64,000 nt of DNA from Actinomycetales bacterium (GTDB taxonomy: Bacteria; Actinomycetota; Actinomycetes; Actinomycetales; Cellulomonadaceae): contig JAHLLI010000003.1 in NCBI GenBank assembly GCA_020444245.1, forward strand, positions 1 through 64,000. Reading direction: 5' to 3'. The translations under genes were made by a program, and so were the position numbers. Positions 17,635-26,991 of this stretch are shown piece by piece. The notes beneath the pieces were generated by a model. It was given only the letters and a program-made list of their open reading frames with translations. It was not told where the DNA came from and did not search any database. Positions within the stretch are counted from its first letter, which is position 1; each line of letters begins with the position of its first letter.

Positions 17635-19128
17635 GTGGACGCATTGACCTTGGCCCGATGGCAGTTCGGGATCACCACGGTCTACCACTTCATCTTCGTG
17701 CCGCTGACGATCGGCCTGTCCCCGCTCGTCGCCATCATGCAGACCGCCTGGGTCCGCACCGGCAACGAACGATGGCTCAAGCTGACGAAGTTCTTCGGCA
17801 AGCTCTTGCTGATCAACTTCGCGATCGGTGTCGCGACCGGCATCGTGCAGGAGTTCCAGTTCGGCATGAACTGGAGCGAGTACTCCCGCTTCGTCGGTGA
17901 CATCTTCGGAGCGCCGCTGGCGATGGAGGCGCTCGCCGCGTTCTTCATCGAGTCGACGTTCCTGGGCCTGTGGATCTTCGGCTGGGACAAGCTCCCCAAG
18001 AAGGTCCACCTGGCCACCATCTGGCTCGTCGCCTTCGCCACGAACCTGTCGGCCTACTTCATCCTCGCCGCCAACTCCTGGATGCAGCACCCGGTCGGTG
18101 CGGAGATGTCGGCCGACGGCCGCCGCGCCGAGATGGTCTCCATCGGTGACGTGCTGACCAACCCCACCCTCCTCGCGGCGTTCCCGCACGTCATCACCGT
18201 CTCCCTGGTGACGGCGGGCACGGCGGTCGCCGGGATCTCGGTGTGGTGGATGGTCAAGTCGGCCAAGGAGGGCAAGACCGAGCTCGCCAAGGACGTGTGG
18301 CGTCCGGGTGCCAAGTTCGGCGCCTGGGTCCTGATCATCGCCGGGATCGGCGTGATCTGGACCGGTGACTGGCAGGCCAAGATGATGTTCAACCAGCAGC
18401 CGATGAAGATGGCCGCCGCCGAGGCGATGTGCGAGTCCTACACCGACGGCGCGCCGTTCTCGATCCTGACGATCGGCAACCCCGCGTCGAACAACTGCAG
18501 CGACACGACCGCGATCATCTCCATCCCGGGCCTGACGTCGTTCCTGGCCACGGGCGACTTCAAGGCCCCGCTCGCCGGCATCGACGAGCTCCAGCAGACC
18601 TACACCGACAAGTACGCCGCGTCCCTGGGCGTCGAGGACGGCTTCAGCTTCGTGCCGAACCTGCTGGTCACCTACTGGTCGTTCCGGCTGATGATCGGGT
18701 TCGGGGTGTTCTCCGCGGCGCTCGGCGCGGCCATCCTCTGGCTGACCCGCGGCGGGAAGGTCCCGACCGGCACCTGGCTCGGCAGGCTCGGCCTGATCGC
18801 CCTGCCCGCGCCGCTGCTGGCCTCGGCGTTCGGGTGGATCTTCACCGAGATGGGCCGTCAGCCCTGGATCGTCGCGCCCAACCCCAACCCCGAGGGCGTC
18901 GACATGGTGTGGATGCTCACCCAGCACGCCAACTCGCCGGTGGTCGGCGCGGTGTCGGTGATCATCTCGATGGTCGCCTTCACCCTGATCTACCTCGTCT
19001 GCGCCGTGCTCTGGTTCATGCTGCTCAAGAGGTACGCAGCCAAGGGTGTACCGGACCACGAGCCCGACGTGTCCCCCGAAGCCAACGCCGACGCGGACGC
19101 GGACCGTCCGATGTCGTTCGCCTACTGA
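17635..19128 (+). CDS. cydA: Cytochrome bd ubiquinol oxidase subunit I
   Basis: A 497-residue CydA, the heme-carrying subunit of the high-affinity terminal oxidase that reduces oxygen with quinol. The N-terminal QFGITTVYHFIFVPLTIGL carries the heme b595 ligand at His18. FPHVITVSL carries the next heme ligand, and EMGRQPWIV is the conserved GRQPW quinol-site motif. The length indicates the short Q-loop form. The GTG start at 17635 is preceded by TGAGGAG at normal spacing. cydB follows after 10 bp. The promoter region contains a DosR-type box. Confidence 0.97.
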   Translation: MDALTLARWQFGITTVYHFIFVPLTIGLSPLVAIMQTAWVRTGNERWLKLTKFFGKLLLINFAIGVATGIVQEFQFGMNWSEYSRFVGDIFGAPLAMEALAAFFIESTFLGLWIFGWDKLPKKVHLATIWLVAFATNLSAYFILAANSWMQHPVGAEMSADGRRAEMVSIGDVLTNPTLLAAFPHVITVSLVTAGTAVAGISVWWMVKSAKEGKTELAKDVWRPGAKFGAWVLIIAGIGVIWTGDWQAKMMFNQQPMKMAAAEAMCESYTDGAPFSILTIGNPASNNCSDTTAIISIPGLTSFLATGDFKAPLAGIDELQQTYTDKYAASLGVEDGFSFVPNLLVTYWSFRLMIGFGVFSAALGAAILWLTRGGKVPTGTWLGRLGLIALPAPLLASAFGWIFTEMGRQPWIVAPNPNPEGVDMVWMLTQHANSPVVGAVSVIISMVAFTLIYLVCAVLWFMLLKRYAAKGVPDHEPDVSPEANADADADRPMSFAY

Positions 19129-19138
19129 GGAGCACGCC

Positions 19139-20182
19139 ATGGATCACGCAACCCTGCAGATCATCTGGTTCGTCCTCATCGCCGTCCTGTGGACCGGCTA
19201 CCTGTTCCTCGAGGGCTTCGACTTCGGCGTCGGCATGCTGCTGCCGGTCCTCGGGCGCAACGAGAAGGAACGCCGGGTCATGATCAACACGATCGGCCCG
19301 GTGTGGGACGGCAACGAGGTGTGGCTGCTCACCGCCGGTGGCGCCACGTTCGCGGCCTTCCCGGAGTGGTACGCCACGCTGTTCTCGGGCTTCTACCTGG
19401 CGCTGCTGGTCATCCTGCTCGCGCTGATCGCCCGGATCGTCTCCTTCGAGTGGCGCGGCAAGATCAACGACGTGCGCTGGCAGAACGGCTTCCGCTGGGG
19501 GCTCGTGTTGGGCTCGTGGATCCCGGCCGTGCTGTGGGGCGTGGCGTTCGGCAACATCGTGCGCGGCGTCCCGCTCGAGACCGACACCGCAGGCAACATC
19601 CAGTACGCCGGGACGTTCTTCGACCTGCTCAACCCGTTCGCGCTGCTCGGCGGCGTCACCACCGCGATGATCTTCCTCACCCACGGGGCGATCTTCCTGG
19701 CGCTCAAGACCGACGGTGACATCAAGGAGCGCGCGGCGAAGCTGGCGCAGACGCTCTCGCTGGTGACGCTCGTCGTGGCCGGCGCCTGGGCCGTCTGGCT
19801 CCAGCTCGCCTACTCCAACAACTCCTGGACGTGGCTGGCCACCGGCGTCGCCGCGGTCGCCCTGATCGGCGTTGTCCTGGCCGCCCGGGTGCGGCGCGAG
19901 GGCTGGGCGTTCATCCTGATGGGCGTGGCGATCGTCGGGGCAGTGGCGCTGATCTTCGGCGGCCTGTACCCGAACGTCATGCCGGACATCGACGGCGTCA
20001 ACAACCTCACGGTCGCTGCCGCGTCGTCCAGCCAGTACACGCTCGGCGTGATGACCTGGGTCGCGGTCGCGCTCACCCCGATCGTCCTGGCCTACCAGGC
20101 CTGGACGTACTGGGTGTTCCGCAAGCGGATCCACGTCGACCACATCCCCGAGCCCGCCGGTCTCTCGCTCGAGAAGGTGTGA
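19139..20182 (+). CDS. cydB: Cytochrome bd ubiquinol oxidase subunit II
   Basis: A 347-residue CydB with about nine membrane helices, the structural partner of CydA. Family segments seen are YLFLEGFDFGVGMLLP, GPVWDGNEVWLLTAGG and ATFAAFPEWYATLFSGFYL. The ATG at 19139 has GAGGAG 8 nt upstream, overlapping the end of cydA. The stop overlaps the cydD start as GTGA. Confidence 0.97.
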   Translation: MDHATLQIIWFVLIAVLWTGYLFLEGFDFGVGMLLPVLGRNEKERRVMINTIGPVWDGNEVWLLTAGGATFAAFPEWYATLFSGFYLALLVILLALIARIVSFEWRGKINDVRWQNGFRWGLVLGSWIPAVLWGVAFGNIVRGVPLETDTAGNIQYAGTFFDLLNPFALLGGVTTAMIFLTHGAIFLALKTDGDIKERAAKLAQTLSLVTLVVAGAWAVWLQLAYSNNSWTWLATGVAAVALIGVVLAARVRREGWAFILMGVAIVGAVALIFGGLYPNVMPDIDGVNNLTVAAASSSQYTLGVMTWVAVALTPIVLAYQAWTYWVFRKRIHVDHIPEPAGLSLEKV

Positions 20183-21840
20183 AGCCACTCGACCCGAGGC
20201 TCCTGCAGAGGGCCACGTCAGCCCGCCGGTACGTCCTGCTCACCGCAGGGCTCGGCGGGCTGACGGCCGCTGCGGTCATCCTCCAGGCACTCCTTCTCGC
20301 GCGGGTGCTCTCCCCCGTGGTGCTGCGGACCGCCGACTGGGCGGACGTCGCACCCCTGGTGGGCTGGCTCGCGGCCGTCGTCGCCGTGCGCGCCGGCCTG
20401 GTCTGGGCCCAGGAGCGCTTCGCGCACCGCTCGGCGACCCGCGCGACCGCCGAGCTCCGCGAGCAGGTGCTCGCCCGCGCGGTCACCCTCGGGCCGCGGT
20501 GGATCGTGGCACACCCCGGGGTGACGACCCTGGCGACGCGGGGCCTGGACGCGCTCGAGCCGTACTTCGTGAGATACCTGCCGCAGCTCCTGCTCGCGGC
20601 GACCGTCACCCCGGCGGCCCTGGTGGTGGTGCTGACGCACGACCTGATCGCCGCGGCGACCATCGCGCTGACGCTCCCGCTCATCCCGGTCTTCATGGTG
20701 CTGATCGGCCGGATGACCCAGGGCTACGCGGACCGCCGTCTCGCCGCGATGACCCGGCTCGGCACCCAGGTGCTCGACCTGCTCGCCGGGCTGCCGACCC
20801 TGCGGGCCCTCGGCCGCGAGCGCGGGCCCGAGCGCCAGGTCGCCGAGCTCGGCGACGCGCACCGCAAGGCCACCATGGGCACCCTGCGGGTGGCGTTCCT
20901 GTCCGGCATGACCCTCGAGCTGCTCACGACGCTGTCCGTGGCGCTCGTGGCGGTCGGGGTCGGCTTCCGGCTGGTGTTCGGCGACCTGGACCTGGTGACC
21001 GGCCTCGCCGTGCTGGTGCTGGCGCCCGAGGTCTACCTCCCCCTGCGCCAGGTCGGCGCGCACTTCCACGCCTCGGCGGACGGCGTCGCCGCTGCCGAGC
21101 AGGCGTTCGCGGTGCTCGAGGAGCCGGTCGCCGAGCCAGGCAAGGCGCCGGCCCCCGACCTGACCCGGACGACGGTGCGGCTGCGCGACGTGACGGTGGC
21201 CGCACCTGACCGCGCGCACCTGGCGCCCGCCGGCCTGGACCTGGACCTGGCGCCCGGTGAGGTGGTCGCGCTCGCCGGCGCCAACGGGGCCGGCAAGTCC
21301 ACGGCCGTCGCCGTGCTCCTGGGTCTGCTGGCCCCGGACGGCGGTCAGGTGCTCCTCGACGGCCCCGACGGCCCGGTGCCCTTGGCGCAGGTGGACCCGG
21401 CCGGCTGGTGGTCCCAGATCGCCTGGGTCCCCCAACGCCCGGTGATCGAGCCCGGCACCGTGCGCGAGGCCGTCGAACGCGGCGTGCCGGTCGAGGACCG
21501 GCGGCTCGCAGCCGCGGCGGAGCTCACCGGACTGGACCGCGTCGTGGACGGCCTCGCCGGCGGCTGGGACCAGCGCCTCGGGCAGGGTGGCACCGGGCTG
21601 AGCCTCGGCCAGCGGCAGCGGCTCGCCCTGACCCGCGCACTGCTCGCGCCCGCCCCGCTGGTGGTCCTCGACGAGCCCACCGCCCACCTGGATGCGGGCG
21701 GCGAGCAGGTCGTGCTGGATGCCGTGCGCCGGCTGCGCGACCAGGGGCGCACCGTGCTGCTCGTCGCACACCGCACGAGCCTGCTCGAGGTCGCCGACCG
21801 CACGGTCGTCGTGACCGCCGAAGCGCTGGTGACCCCGTGA
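20179..21840 (+). CDS. cydD: Thiol reductant ABC exporter subunit CydD
   Basis: A 553-residue ABC half-transporter with six N-terminal membrane helices and a C-terminal ATPase: Walker A GANGAGKST, signature LSLGQRQR, Walker B LVVLDEPTAHLD. With CydC it forms the exporter of reduced thiols required for cytochrome bd assembly. In a mycothiol-using actinobacterium the exported thiol is probably cysteine rather than glutathione. The GTG start overlaps cydB and its stop overlaps cydC as GTGA, so the four cyd genes are coupled. Confidence 0.95.
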   Translation: MKPLDPRLLQRATSARRYVLLTAGLGGLTAAAVILQALLLARVLSPVVLRTADWADVAPLVGWLAAVVAVRAGLVWAQERFAHRSATRATAELREQVLARAVTLGPRWIVAHPGVTTLATRGLDALEPYFVRYLPQLLLAATVTPAALVVVLTHDLIAAATIALTLPLIPVFMVLIGRMTQGYADRRLAAMTRLGTQVLDLLAGLPTLRALGRERGPERQVAELGDAHRKATMGTLRVAFLSGMTLELLTTLSVALVAVGVGFRLVFGDLDLVTGLAVLVLAPEVYLPLRQVGAHFHASADGVAAAEQAFAVLEEPVAEPGKAPAPDLTRTTVRLRDVTVAAPDRAHLAPAGLDLDLAPGEVVALAGANGAGKSTAVAVLLGLLAPDGGQVLLDGPDGPVPLAQVDPAGWWSQIAWVPQRPVIEPGTVREAVERGVPVEDRRLAAAAELTGLDRVVDGLAGGWDQRLGQGGTGLSLGQRQRLALTRALLAPAPLVVLDEPTAHLDAGGEQVVLDAVRRLRDQGRTVLLVAHRTSLLEVADRTVVVTAEALVTP

Positions 21841-23594
21841 GCCGCGACCCGCTGTGGCGCGCCGTGCGCCTGCTCGACGTGGACGCCCGCCGGGTCGCCG
21901 GCGCGGTGGCCGCCGGCGTCGGCGGCCTGGGCAGCGCCATCGCCCTGGCCGCCGTCTCGGCGTGGCTGATCGCCCGGGCGGCCCAGATGCCCGAGGTCGC
22001 GGTCCTCAACCTCGCCGCCGTCGCGGTGCGGCTGTTCGGCATCTCGCGAGGGGTGCTGCGCTACGTCGAGCGCCTGGTGTCCCACGATGTCGCGCTGCGC
22101 GGCATGGCGACGCTGCGGGTACGGCTGTACGAACGGCTCGCGGCCGGCTCCCCCGCCGGACTGCTGGCGCTGCGTCGCGGCGACCTGCTGGCCCGGGTCG
22201 GCGCGGATGTGGACGCGGTGGGCGACGTCGTGGTGCGCGGCCTGCTGCCCATGGCCGTGGCAGCCGTGCTGGGTGTGGGCAGCGCCGTGGCGATGGGCCT
22301 GTTCCTGCCGGCGGCCGGCCTCACGCTCGCCGCGTGCCTGGTGCTGGCGGGCGTCGTCGCGCCCTGGCTGGCCCGTCGCGGCGCACGGGCCACCGAGCGC
22401 GAGGCCGCGGCCGCCCGCGCCGACCTCGCCGCGGTGAGCCAGTCGCTGCTGGACGGGGCCGGCGAGCTGCGGGTGGCCGGCCGCGTCGAGCCCATGCTCG
22501 CCGAGCTCCGGGCGGCCGACGCGCGCCTGGCCCGGGCGACCGACCGGGGCGCGGTGCCGGCTGCGGTCGCCGCAGCGCTCGCACCGCTCGCGACCGGCCT
22601 GGCGATGCTCGGCGCCCTGCTGGTCGCCATCCCCGCGACCACGTCGGGGGTGCTCGACCCCGTCGAGCTCGCCGTGGTCGTCCTCACCCCGCTCGCGGTG
22701 TTCGAAGCCTCCGCGGTGCTGCCCGGCGCCGCCGTAGCCCTGCTCCGCTCGCGGGAGGCGGCCCGCCGGGTCGTCGAGCTGGTCGACGGCGCCCAGCCGG
22801 CCGCCGCCGTAAGCCCCGTCCCGGTCGCCGAGCCCGGCCCGGACGCGCCGCCGCTGGAGGCCCACCACCTGGCCGCCGGCTGGCCCGACGGTCCCGCCCT
22901 GGTCCGCGGGCTGGACCTCGAGCTCACACCGGGGCACAGCGTGGCGGTGGTCGGCCCGAGCGGGGTGGGCAAGACGACGCTCCTGCTCACCCTGGCCGGG
23001 CTTCTGCCACCCAAGAGCGGTGAGGTCCTGGCCGGCGGCGAGCCGCCGGACCGGCTGGAACGCGCCGACGCGGCCGCCCGTGTCGCGCTCACCACCGAGG
23101 ACGCGCACGTGTTCGACACGACGGTGCTGGAGAACCTGCGCGTCGCGCGCGGCGACGTCACGGTGCAGGAGGCCGAGGACGCGTGCCGGGCCGTCGGGCT
23201 GGACGGTTGGCTCGAGGGTCTGCCGGAGGGACTCGACACCCGGATCGGCGCCGACGGGGCCGCCGTCTCGGGCGGCGAGCGACGGCGTCTGCTGGTCGCG
23301 CGAGCGCTGCTCGCCCCTGCGCCCGTCCTCCTGCTCGACGAGCCCACCGAGCACCTGGACGCCGGAGGGCGCGCGCTGCTCACCGGGCTTCTGGACGGCA
23401 GCCTCGCCGCCGGCCGCGCCGTGCTGGTGGTCACGCACCGGCTCGCCGGGCTCGAGGCGGCCGGCGAGGTGATCTGGCTGGACCGGACGGGTAGCGTCGG
23501 GGCACGCGGGACCCACACCGAGCTGCTCGAGGGCCCCCGTGCCGTGCCGGCCTACCGCACGGCCTGGCAGTCCGAGCAGCAGGAGATCGGATGA
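21837..23594 (+). CDS. cydC: Thiol reductant ABC exporter subunit CydC
   Basis: A 585-residue ABC half-transporter and partner of CydD. It has six predicted membrane helices in the first 290 residues, then an ATPase with GPSGVGKTT (Walker A), VSGGERRRL (signature) and VLLLDEPTEHLD (Walker B). The GTG at 21837 overlaps the cydD stop. Its stop overlaps the ATG of the histidine kinase, so the sensor is part of the cyd transcription unit. Confidence 0.95.
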   Translation: MSRDPLWRAVRLLDVDARRVAGAVAAGVGGLGSAIALAAVSAWLIARAAQMPEVAVLNLAAVAVRLFGISRGVLRYVERLVSHDVALRGMATLRVRLYERLAAGSPAGLLALRRGDLLARVGADVDAVGDVVVRGLLPMAVAAVLGVGSAVAMGLFLPAAGLTLAACLVLAGVVAPWLARRGARATEREAAAARADLAAVSQSLLDGAGELRVAGRVEPMLAELRAADARLARATDRGAVPAAVAAALAPLATGLAMLGALLVAIPATTSGVLDPVELAVVVLTPLAVFEASAVLPGAAVALLRSREAARRVVELVDGAQPAAAVSPVPVAEPGPDAPPLEAHHLAAGWPDGPALVRGLDLELTPGHSVAVVGPSGVGKTTLLLTLAGLLPPKSGEVLAGGEPPDRLERADAAARVALTTEDAHVFDTTVLENLRVARGDVTVQEAEDACRAVGLDGWLEGLPEGLDTRIGADGAAVSGGERRRLLVARALLAPAPVLLLDEPTEHLDAGGRALLTGLLDGSLAAGRAVLVVTHRLAGLEAAGEVIWLDRTGSVGARGTHTELLEGPRAVPAYRTAWQSEQQEIG

Positions 23595-25309
23595 CGAGCA
23601 CCCCCCAGCCCCGGCACGACGAGCCCCACCACGCCCGGGACGAGTCGCTGGCAGCTGCCGACCTGCTGCAGGCCGCCCTCGGGCTGGCCTCGGACCTGGA
23701 CCTGCCGACCGTCCTGCACCGGTTCGTGACGGCGAGCGCGGACCTGACCGGGGCGAGGTTCGGGGCGATCAACGTGCTGGACGCCCGTGGCAGGTCCACG
23801 ACCTTCGTGCACACCGGCGTCGACGACCGCCTCGCGAACCTGCTCGGCCGCGCCCCGCACGCCACCGGCGTCCTCGGCGCGATCCCGCCGCACGGCACGC
23901 TGCGGCTGGACGACCTGCTGCAGCACCCGCAGTTCAAGGGCTTCCCCCCGCACCACCCGAAGATGGGCTCCTTCCTGGGCACCGCCGTGCGGGTCCGCAA
24001 CCGCGTGTACGGGTACCTGTACCTGGCGGACAAGCCCGGCGGGTTCACCGACGAGGACGACGCGGTCGTGCTCACCCTCGCCGCGGCGGCGGCGGTCGCG
24101 ATCCAGAACGCCCAGATGTACGCCGAGGCCGAGCGCCGCGAGCACTGGCTGCGCGCGGGCCAGCAGATCACCACGATGCTGCTGTCCGGCGCCGAGCAGG
24201 AGGACGTCCTGCAGGAGATCGCGGCGTCCTCGCGCGAGGTCGCGGGGGCGGACACCGCGGCGCTGGTGCTGCCCGGGATCGGCGACCAGTGGGTGATGGA
24301 GATCGTGGACGGCGTCGGCTCGGACGAGCTGATCGGCACGATCATGCCGCCCGACGGCCGGGCCCGGACGGTGCTGCGCGACGGCAACGGGCTGGTGGTC
24401 GACTCCCTGTCCCGCGCCCGCGCGATGCGCGTCGAGGCGATGCGCCAGTTCGGGCCCGCCCTGTACGCCCCCATGCATGCCCGGGGCACCGGCGTGGGCG
24501 TCCTCATCCTGCTGCGCCGGGTGGGCTCGGCGCCGTTCGGCCCCAGTGACCTGGCGACCGCCGAGACCTACGCCGCCCAGGCCGCCCTGGCCCTGGTGCT
24601 GGCCGAGGCGCGGCACGCCCAGGACGTCGCCGCCCTGCTCGACGAGCGCGAGCGGATCGCCAGGGATCTGCACGACCTGGCCATCCAGCAGCTGTTCGCC
24701 ACCGGCATGCAGCTGGAGACCGTCCGCCGGCGCGCGGCCCGCGGCGTCGACCCCACCGAGCTCACCGGGATCGTGGACGACGCGCTGGACAACGTCGACT
24801 CCACGGTGCGGCAGATCCGGTCGATCGTGCACGCCCTGCGTGACCCGGACGCCTCGGCGCCGCTGGCCGAGCGGCTGCGCCGCGAGGCGTCACTGGCTCG
24901 CACCGGCCTGGGCTTCGCCCCGTCGCTGGTGATCACGGTCGACGACCGGGTCCTGGACTCGGTCGATGCGCTGGACGGCGACGCGGGCGCCCTCGACGAC
25001 CGGATCGGCGAGGACATGTCCGACGACGTCGTCGCCGTGGTCCGCGAGGGCCTGGCCAACGCCGCCAGGCACGCCAGGGCCACAGCCGTCGCGGTGCGGG
25101 TCGACCTGGTCGGCGAGAAGCCGTCCGGCACGGTCACGGTCGAGGTGGAGGACGACGGCGCCGGCCTTCCCCCGGAGCGGGATCGTCGCTCGGGCACGGA
25201 CAACCTGGCCGCACGGGCGCGCCGGCACGGCGGCACGTTCACCCTGGGCACCACTGCCGAGGGCCGCGGGACCCTGCTGAGCTGGACGGCGCCGCTGCGC
25301 CGCGTCTGA
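23591..25309 (+). CDS. GAF-domain histidine kinase, DevS/DosS-like
   Basis: A 572-residue sensor kinase with two GAF domains (about 35-180 and 190-340), a HisKA_3 dimerisation segment with phospho-acceptor His361 in RIARDLHDLAIQQLF, and a HATPase domain ending in GTLLSWTAPL. GAF-A keeps the GFPPHHPKM...FLGTAVRVR stretch. In mycobacterial DevS/DosT the matching GFPPYHPPM contains the proximal heme histidine (His149 as I recall), which would be His122 here. It is therefore a probable heme-based oxygen or redox sensor. The ATG overlaps the cydC stop as ATGA. The likely partner is the regulator at 25374-26057. Confidence 0.88.
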   Translation: MTSTPQPRHDEPHHARDESLAAADLLQAALGLASDLDLPTVLHRFVTASADLTGARFGAINVLDARGRSTTFVHTGVDDRLANLLGRAPHATGVLGAIPPHGTLRLDDLLQHPQFKGFPPHHPKMGSFLGTAVRVRNRVYGYLYLADKPGGFTDEDDAVVLTLAAAAAVAIQNAQMYAEAERREHWLRAGQQITTMLLSGAEQEDVLQEIAASSREVAGADTAALVLPGIGDQWVMEIVDGVGSDELIGTIMPPDGRARTVLRDGNGLVVDSLSRARAMRVEAMRQFGPALYAPMHARGTGVGVLILLRRVGSAPFGPSDLATAETYAAQAALALVLAEARHAQDVAALLDERERIARDLHDLAIQQLFATGMQLETVRRRAARGVDPTELTGIVDDALDNVDSTVRQIRSIVHALRDPDASAPLAERLRREASLARTGLGFAPSLVITVDDRVLDSVDALDGDAGALDDRIGEDMSDDVVAVVREGLANAARHARATAVAVRVDLVGEKPSGTVTVEVEDDGAGLPPERDRRSGTDNLAARARRHGGTFTLGTTAEGRGTLLSWTAPLRRV

Positions 25310-25373
25310 GGCACGGCCCCCGGGTGGACGGCCCCCGGGGCGCTCGGCCGCGGGCGGGTTCAGCCCCGGGCGG

Positions 25374-26057
25374 TCAGTCCCCCGGCTCGCTGCGCCAGGA
25401 GCTGTGCTTGTGGCCCGCCACCCACGCGGCGACCTGGGTGCGGCGCTGCAGGCCCATCTTCGACAGCAGCGACGTGATGTGGTTCTTGACGGTCTTCTCG
25501 GCCACGCCGAGCCGCTCGGCGATCTCCCGGTTGGACATGCCCTCGCCGATGAGGTCCAGCACCTTGCGCTCGGACGGTGTGAGCTCGGCGGTCGGGTCGT
25601 CGTGGTCGGCGCGTCGACGCGTGACGGTGCGCTCGTCGAGCAGGGTCCGGCCGGCGGCGACCTGGCGGATCACCTCGGCGATCTCGGTGCCGCGCACGGA
25701 CTTGAGCAGGAACGCCGACGCGCCCGCCTGCAGCGCGGCGGCCAGCGCGTCGTCGTCGTCGAAGGACGTCAGCACGATCGCCTTGGTGTCCGGTAGGGAC
25801 TCGCGCAGGGACATCATCAGGTCGATGCCGGTGCCGTCCGGGAGCTGGAGGTCGACGAGCATCACCTGAGGGCGTACGAGCGTCGCGCGGCGCACTCCCT
25901 CGGCGACGGTGCCGGCCTCGGCGACCACGCCCATGCCCTCGGACCTGTCGATCACCTCGGCGATCCCTCGTCGGACGACTTCGTGGTCGTCGACGATCAT
26001 CACGGCGATCTCGCTGGCGCGGCCCGGGGCCGGTGGGACATTCGTCACGTGCGGCAT
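25374..26057 (-). CDS. NarL/LuxR response regulator, DevR/DosR-like
   Basis: A 227-residue response regulator. The receiver has phospho-acceptor Asp69 in VMLVDLQLPDG and the conserved Lys in FLLKS. The C-terminal LuxR-type HTH contains AEKTVKNHITSLLSKMG, keeping the Lys-Lys-Asn residues by which DosR contacts its GGGAC half-sites. It faces the kinase gene tail to tail. The ATG at 26057 lies 1 bp after the mutM stop. A TAGGAT built on the mutM stop codon precedes a GTG at 26048 by 7 nt, so a shorter leaderless form is possible. Confidence 0.9.
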   Translation of the reverse strand: MPHVTNVPPAPGRASEIAVMIVDDHEVVRRGIAEVIDRSEGMGVVAEAGTVAEGVRRATLVRPQVMLVDLQLPDGTGIDLMMSLRESLPDTKAIVLTSFDDDDALAAALQAGASAFLLKSVRGTEIAEVIRQVAAGRTLLDERTVTRRRADHDDPTAELTPSERKVLDLIGEGMSNREIAERLGVAEKTVKNHITSLLSKMGLQRRTQVAAWVAGHKHSSWRSEPGD

Positions 26058-26058
26058 C

Positions 26059-26991
26059 CTAGAGAAACGCGGCGGCGGACTGTAGCCGCCGCACGGAGCG
26101 TGGACGAGGCTGGCACCTCGGGCAGCTGTACGAGGACCGGTTCATGAACGGCCGGCGGACCACCGACGCACCACATCGCAGGCACGGCAGGCCGTCGCGG
26201 CCGTACACCGCGAGCTCACGCTCGAACCAGCCCGAGGACCCGTTCACGTCCACGTACATCGCGTCGAAGCTCGTGCCGCCGGCGCGCAGAGCGGCCCGCA
26301 TCACCTGCTCGGCCGCGTCGAGGACCGTGCGGACCTGGACGGGCCGCAGCCGATCCGTGGGACGCGCACCGTCCAGCCGGGCGCGCCACAGCGCCTCGTC
26401 GGCGTAGATGTTCCCGATCCCCGAGACCAGCGTCTGGTCGAGCAGCGCCCGTTTGAGCTCCGAGCGCCGCCGCCTGACCGCCGCGGCCACGGCGTCGCGG
26501 TCCAGGTAGGGGTCCAGCAGGTCGCGCGCGATGTGGGTCACCGCGGGCGGCAGCGCGGGAAGGTCGCTGCCCCGCCCGCCCGGCCCGCCGTCGGCGGTGG
26601 GCACGAGCTCGGCGACCGCCAGGTGCCCGAAGGTCCGCTGGTCGACGAAGTCGAGCACCCGGTCCGGCGCCCCGGGCACGGCGAGGTTCAGGCGCACCCG
26701 CAGGTGGCGGTGCTCGGGCGCGTCCGCGGCGTGGTGCACGAGCAGCTGGCCGCTCATCCCCAGGTGCGCGGTCAGCGCCTCGTCGTCGTCCAGCAGGAGC
26801 CACAGGAACTTGCCTCGGCGCACCGCCGCGCCCAGGGTCCGGCCGCGCAGGCGGGCGGCGAAGTCGGCCGGTCCGGGCAGGTGCCGGCGCACGCTGCTGG
26901 CCCGCAGGACCTCGACGTCGGTCACGGTCGCACCGGTGGTGTGACGCGCCAGGCCGTCACGGACGGTCTCGACCTCGGGGAGCTCGGGCAC
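26059..26991 (-). CDS. mutM: Formamidopyrimidine-DNA glycosylase
   Basis: A 310-residue Fpg/MutM that excises oxidised purines such as 8-oxoguanine. The N-terminus [10 protein letters not shown] places the catalytic Pro2 and Glu3. A helix-two-turn-helix follows, then a C-terminal zinc finger ([11 protein letters not shown]...SCPRC) with the four cysteines intact. A Gly/Pro-rich loop makes it slightly longer than usual. The GTG start directly abuts the rnc stop with no gap. The DevR-like regulator follows after 1 bp. Confidence 0.95.
   Translation of the reverse strand: MPELPEVETVRDGLARHTTGATVTDVEVLRASSVRRHLPGPADFAARLRGRTLGAAVRRGKFLWLLLDDDEALTAHLGMSGQLLVHHAADAPEHRHLRVRLNLAVPGAPDRVLDFVDQRTFGHLAVAELVPTADGGPGGRGSDLPALPPAVTHIARDLLDPYLDRDAVAAAVRRRRSELKRALLDQTLVSGIGNIYADEALWRARLDGARPTDRLRPVQVRTVLDAAEQVMRAALRAGGTSFDAMYVDVNGSSGWFERELAVYGRDGLPCLRCGASVVRRPFMNRSSYSCPRCQPRPRSVRRLQSAAAFL

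Noticed and set aside
20179-23594. Multidrug ABC exporter pair
   Set aside because: Position directly after cydAB and full overlap coupling make CydD/CydC the better assignment.
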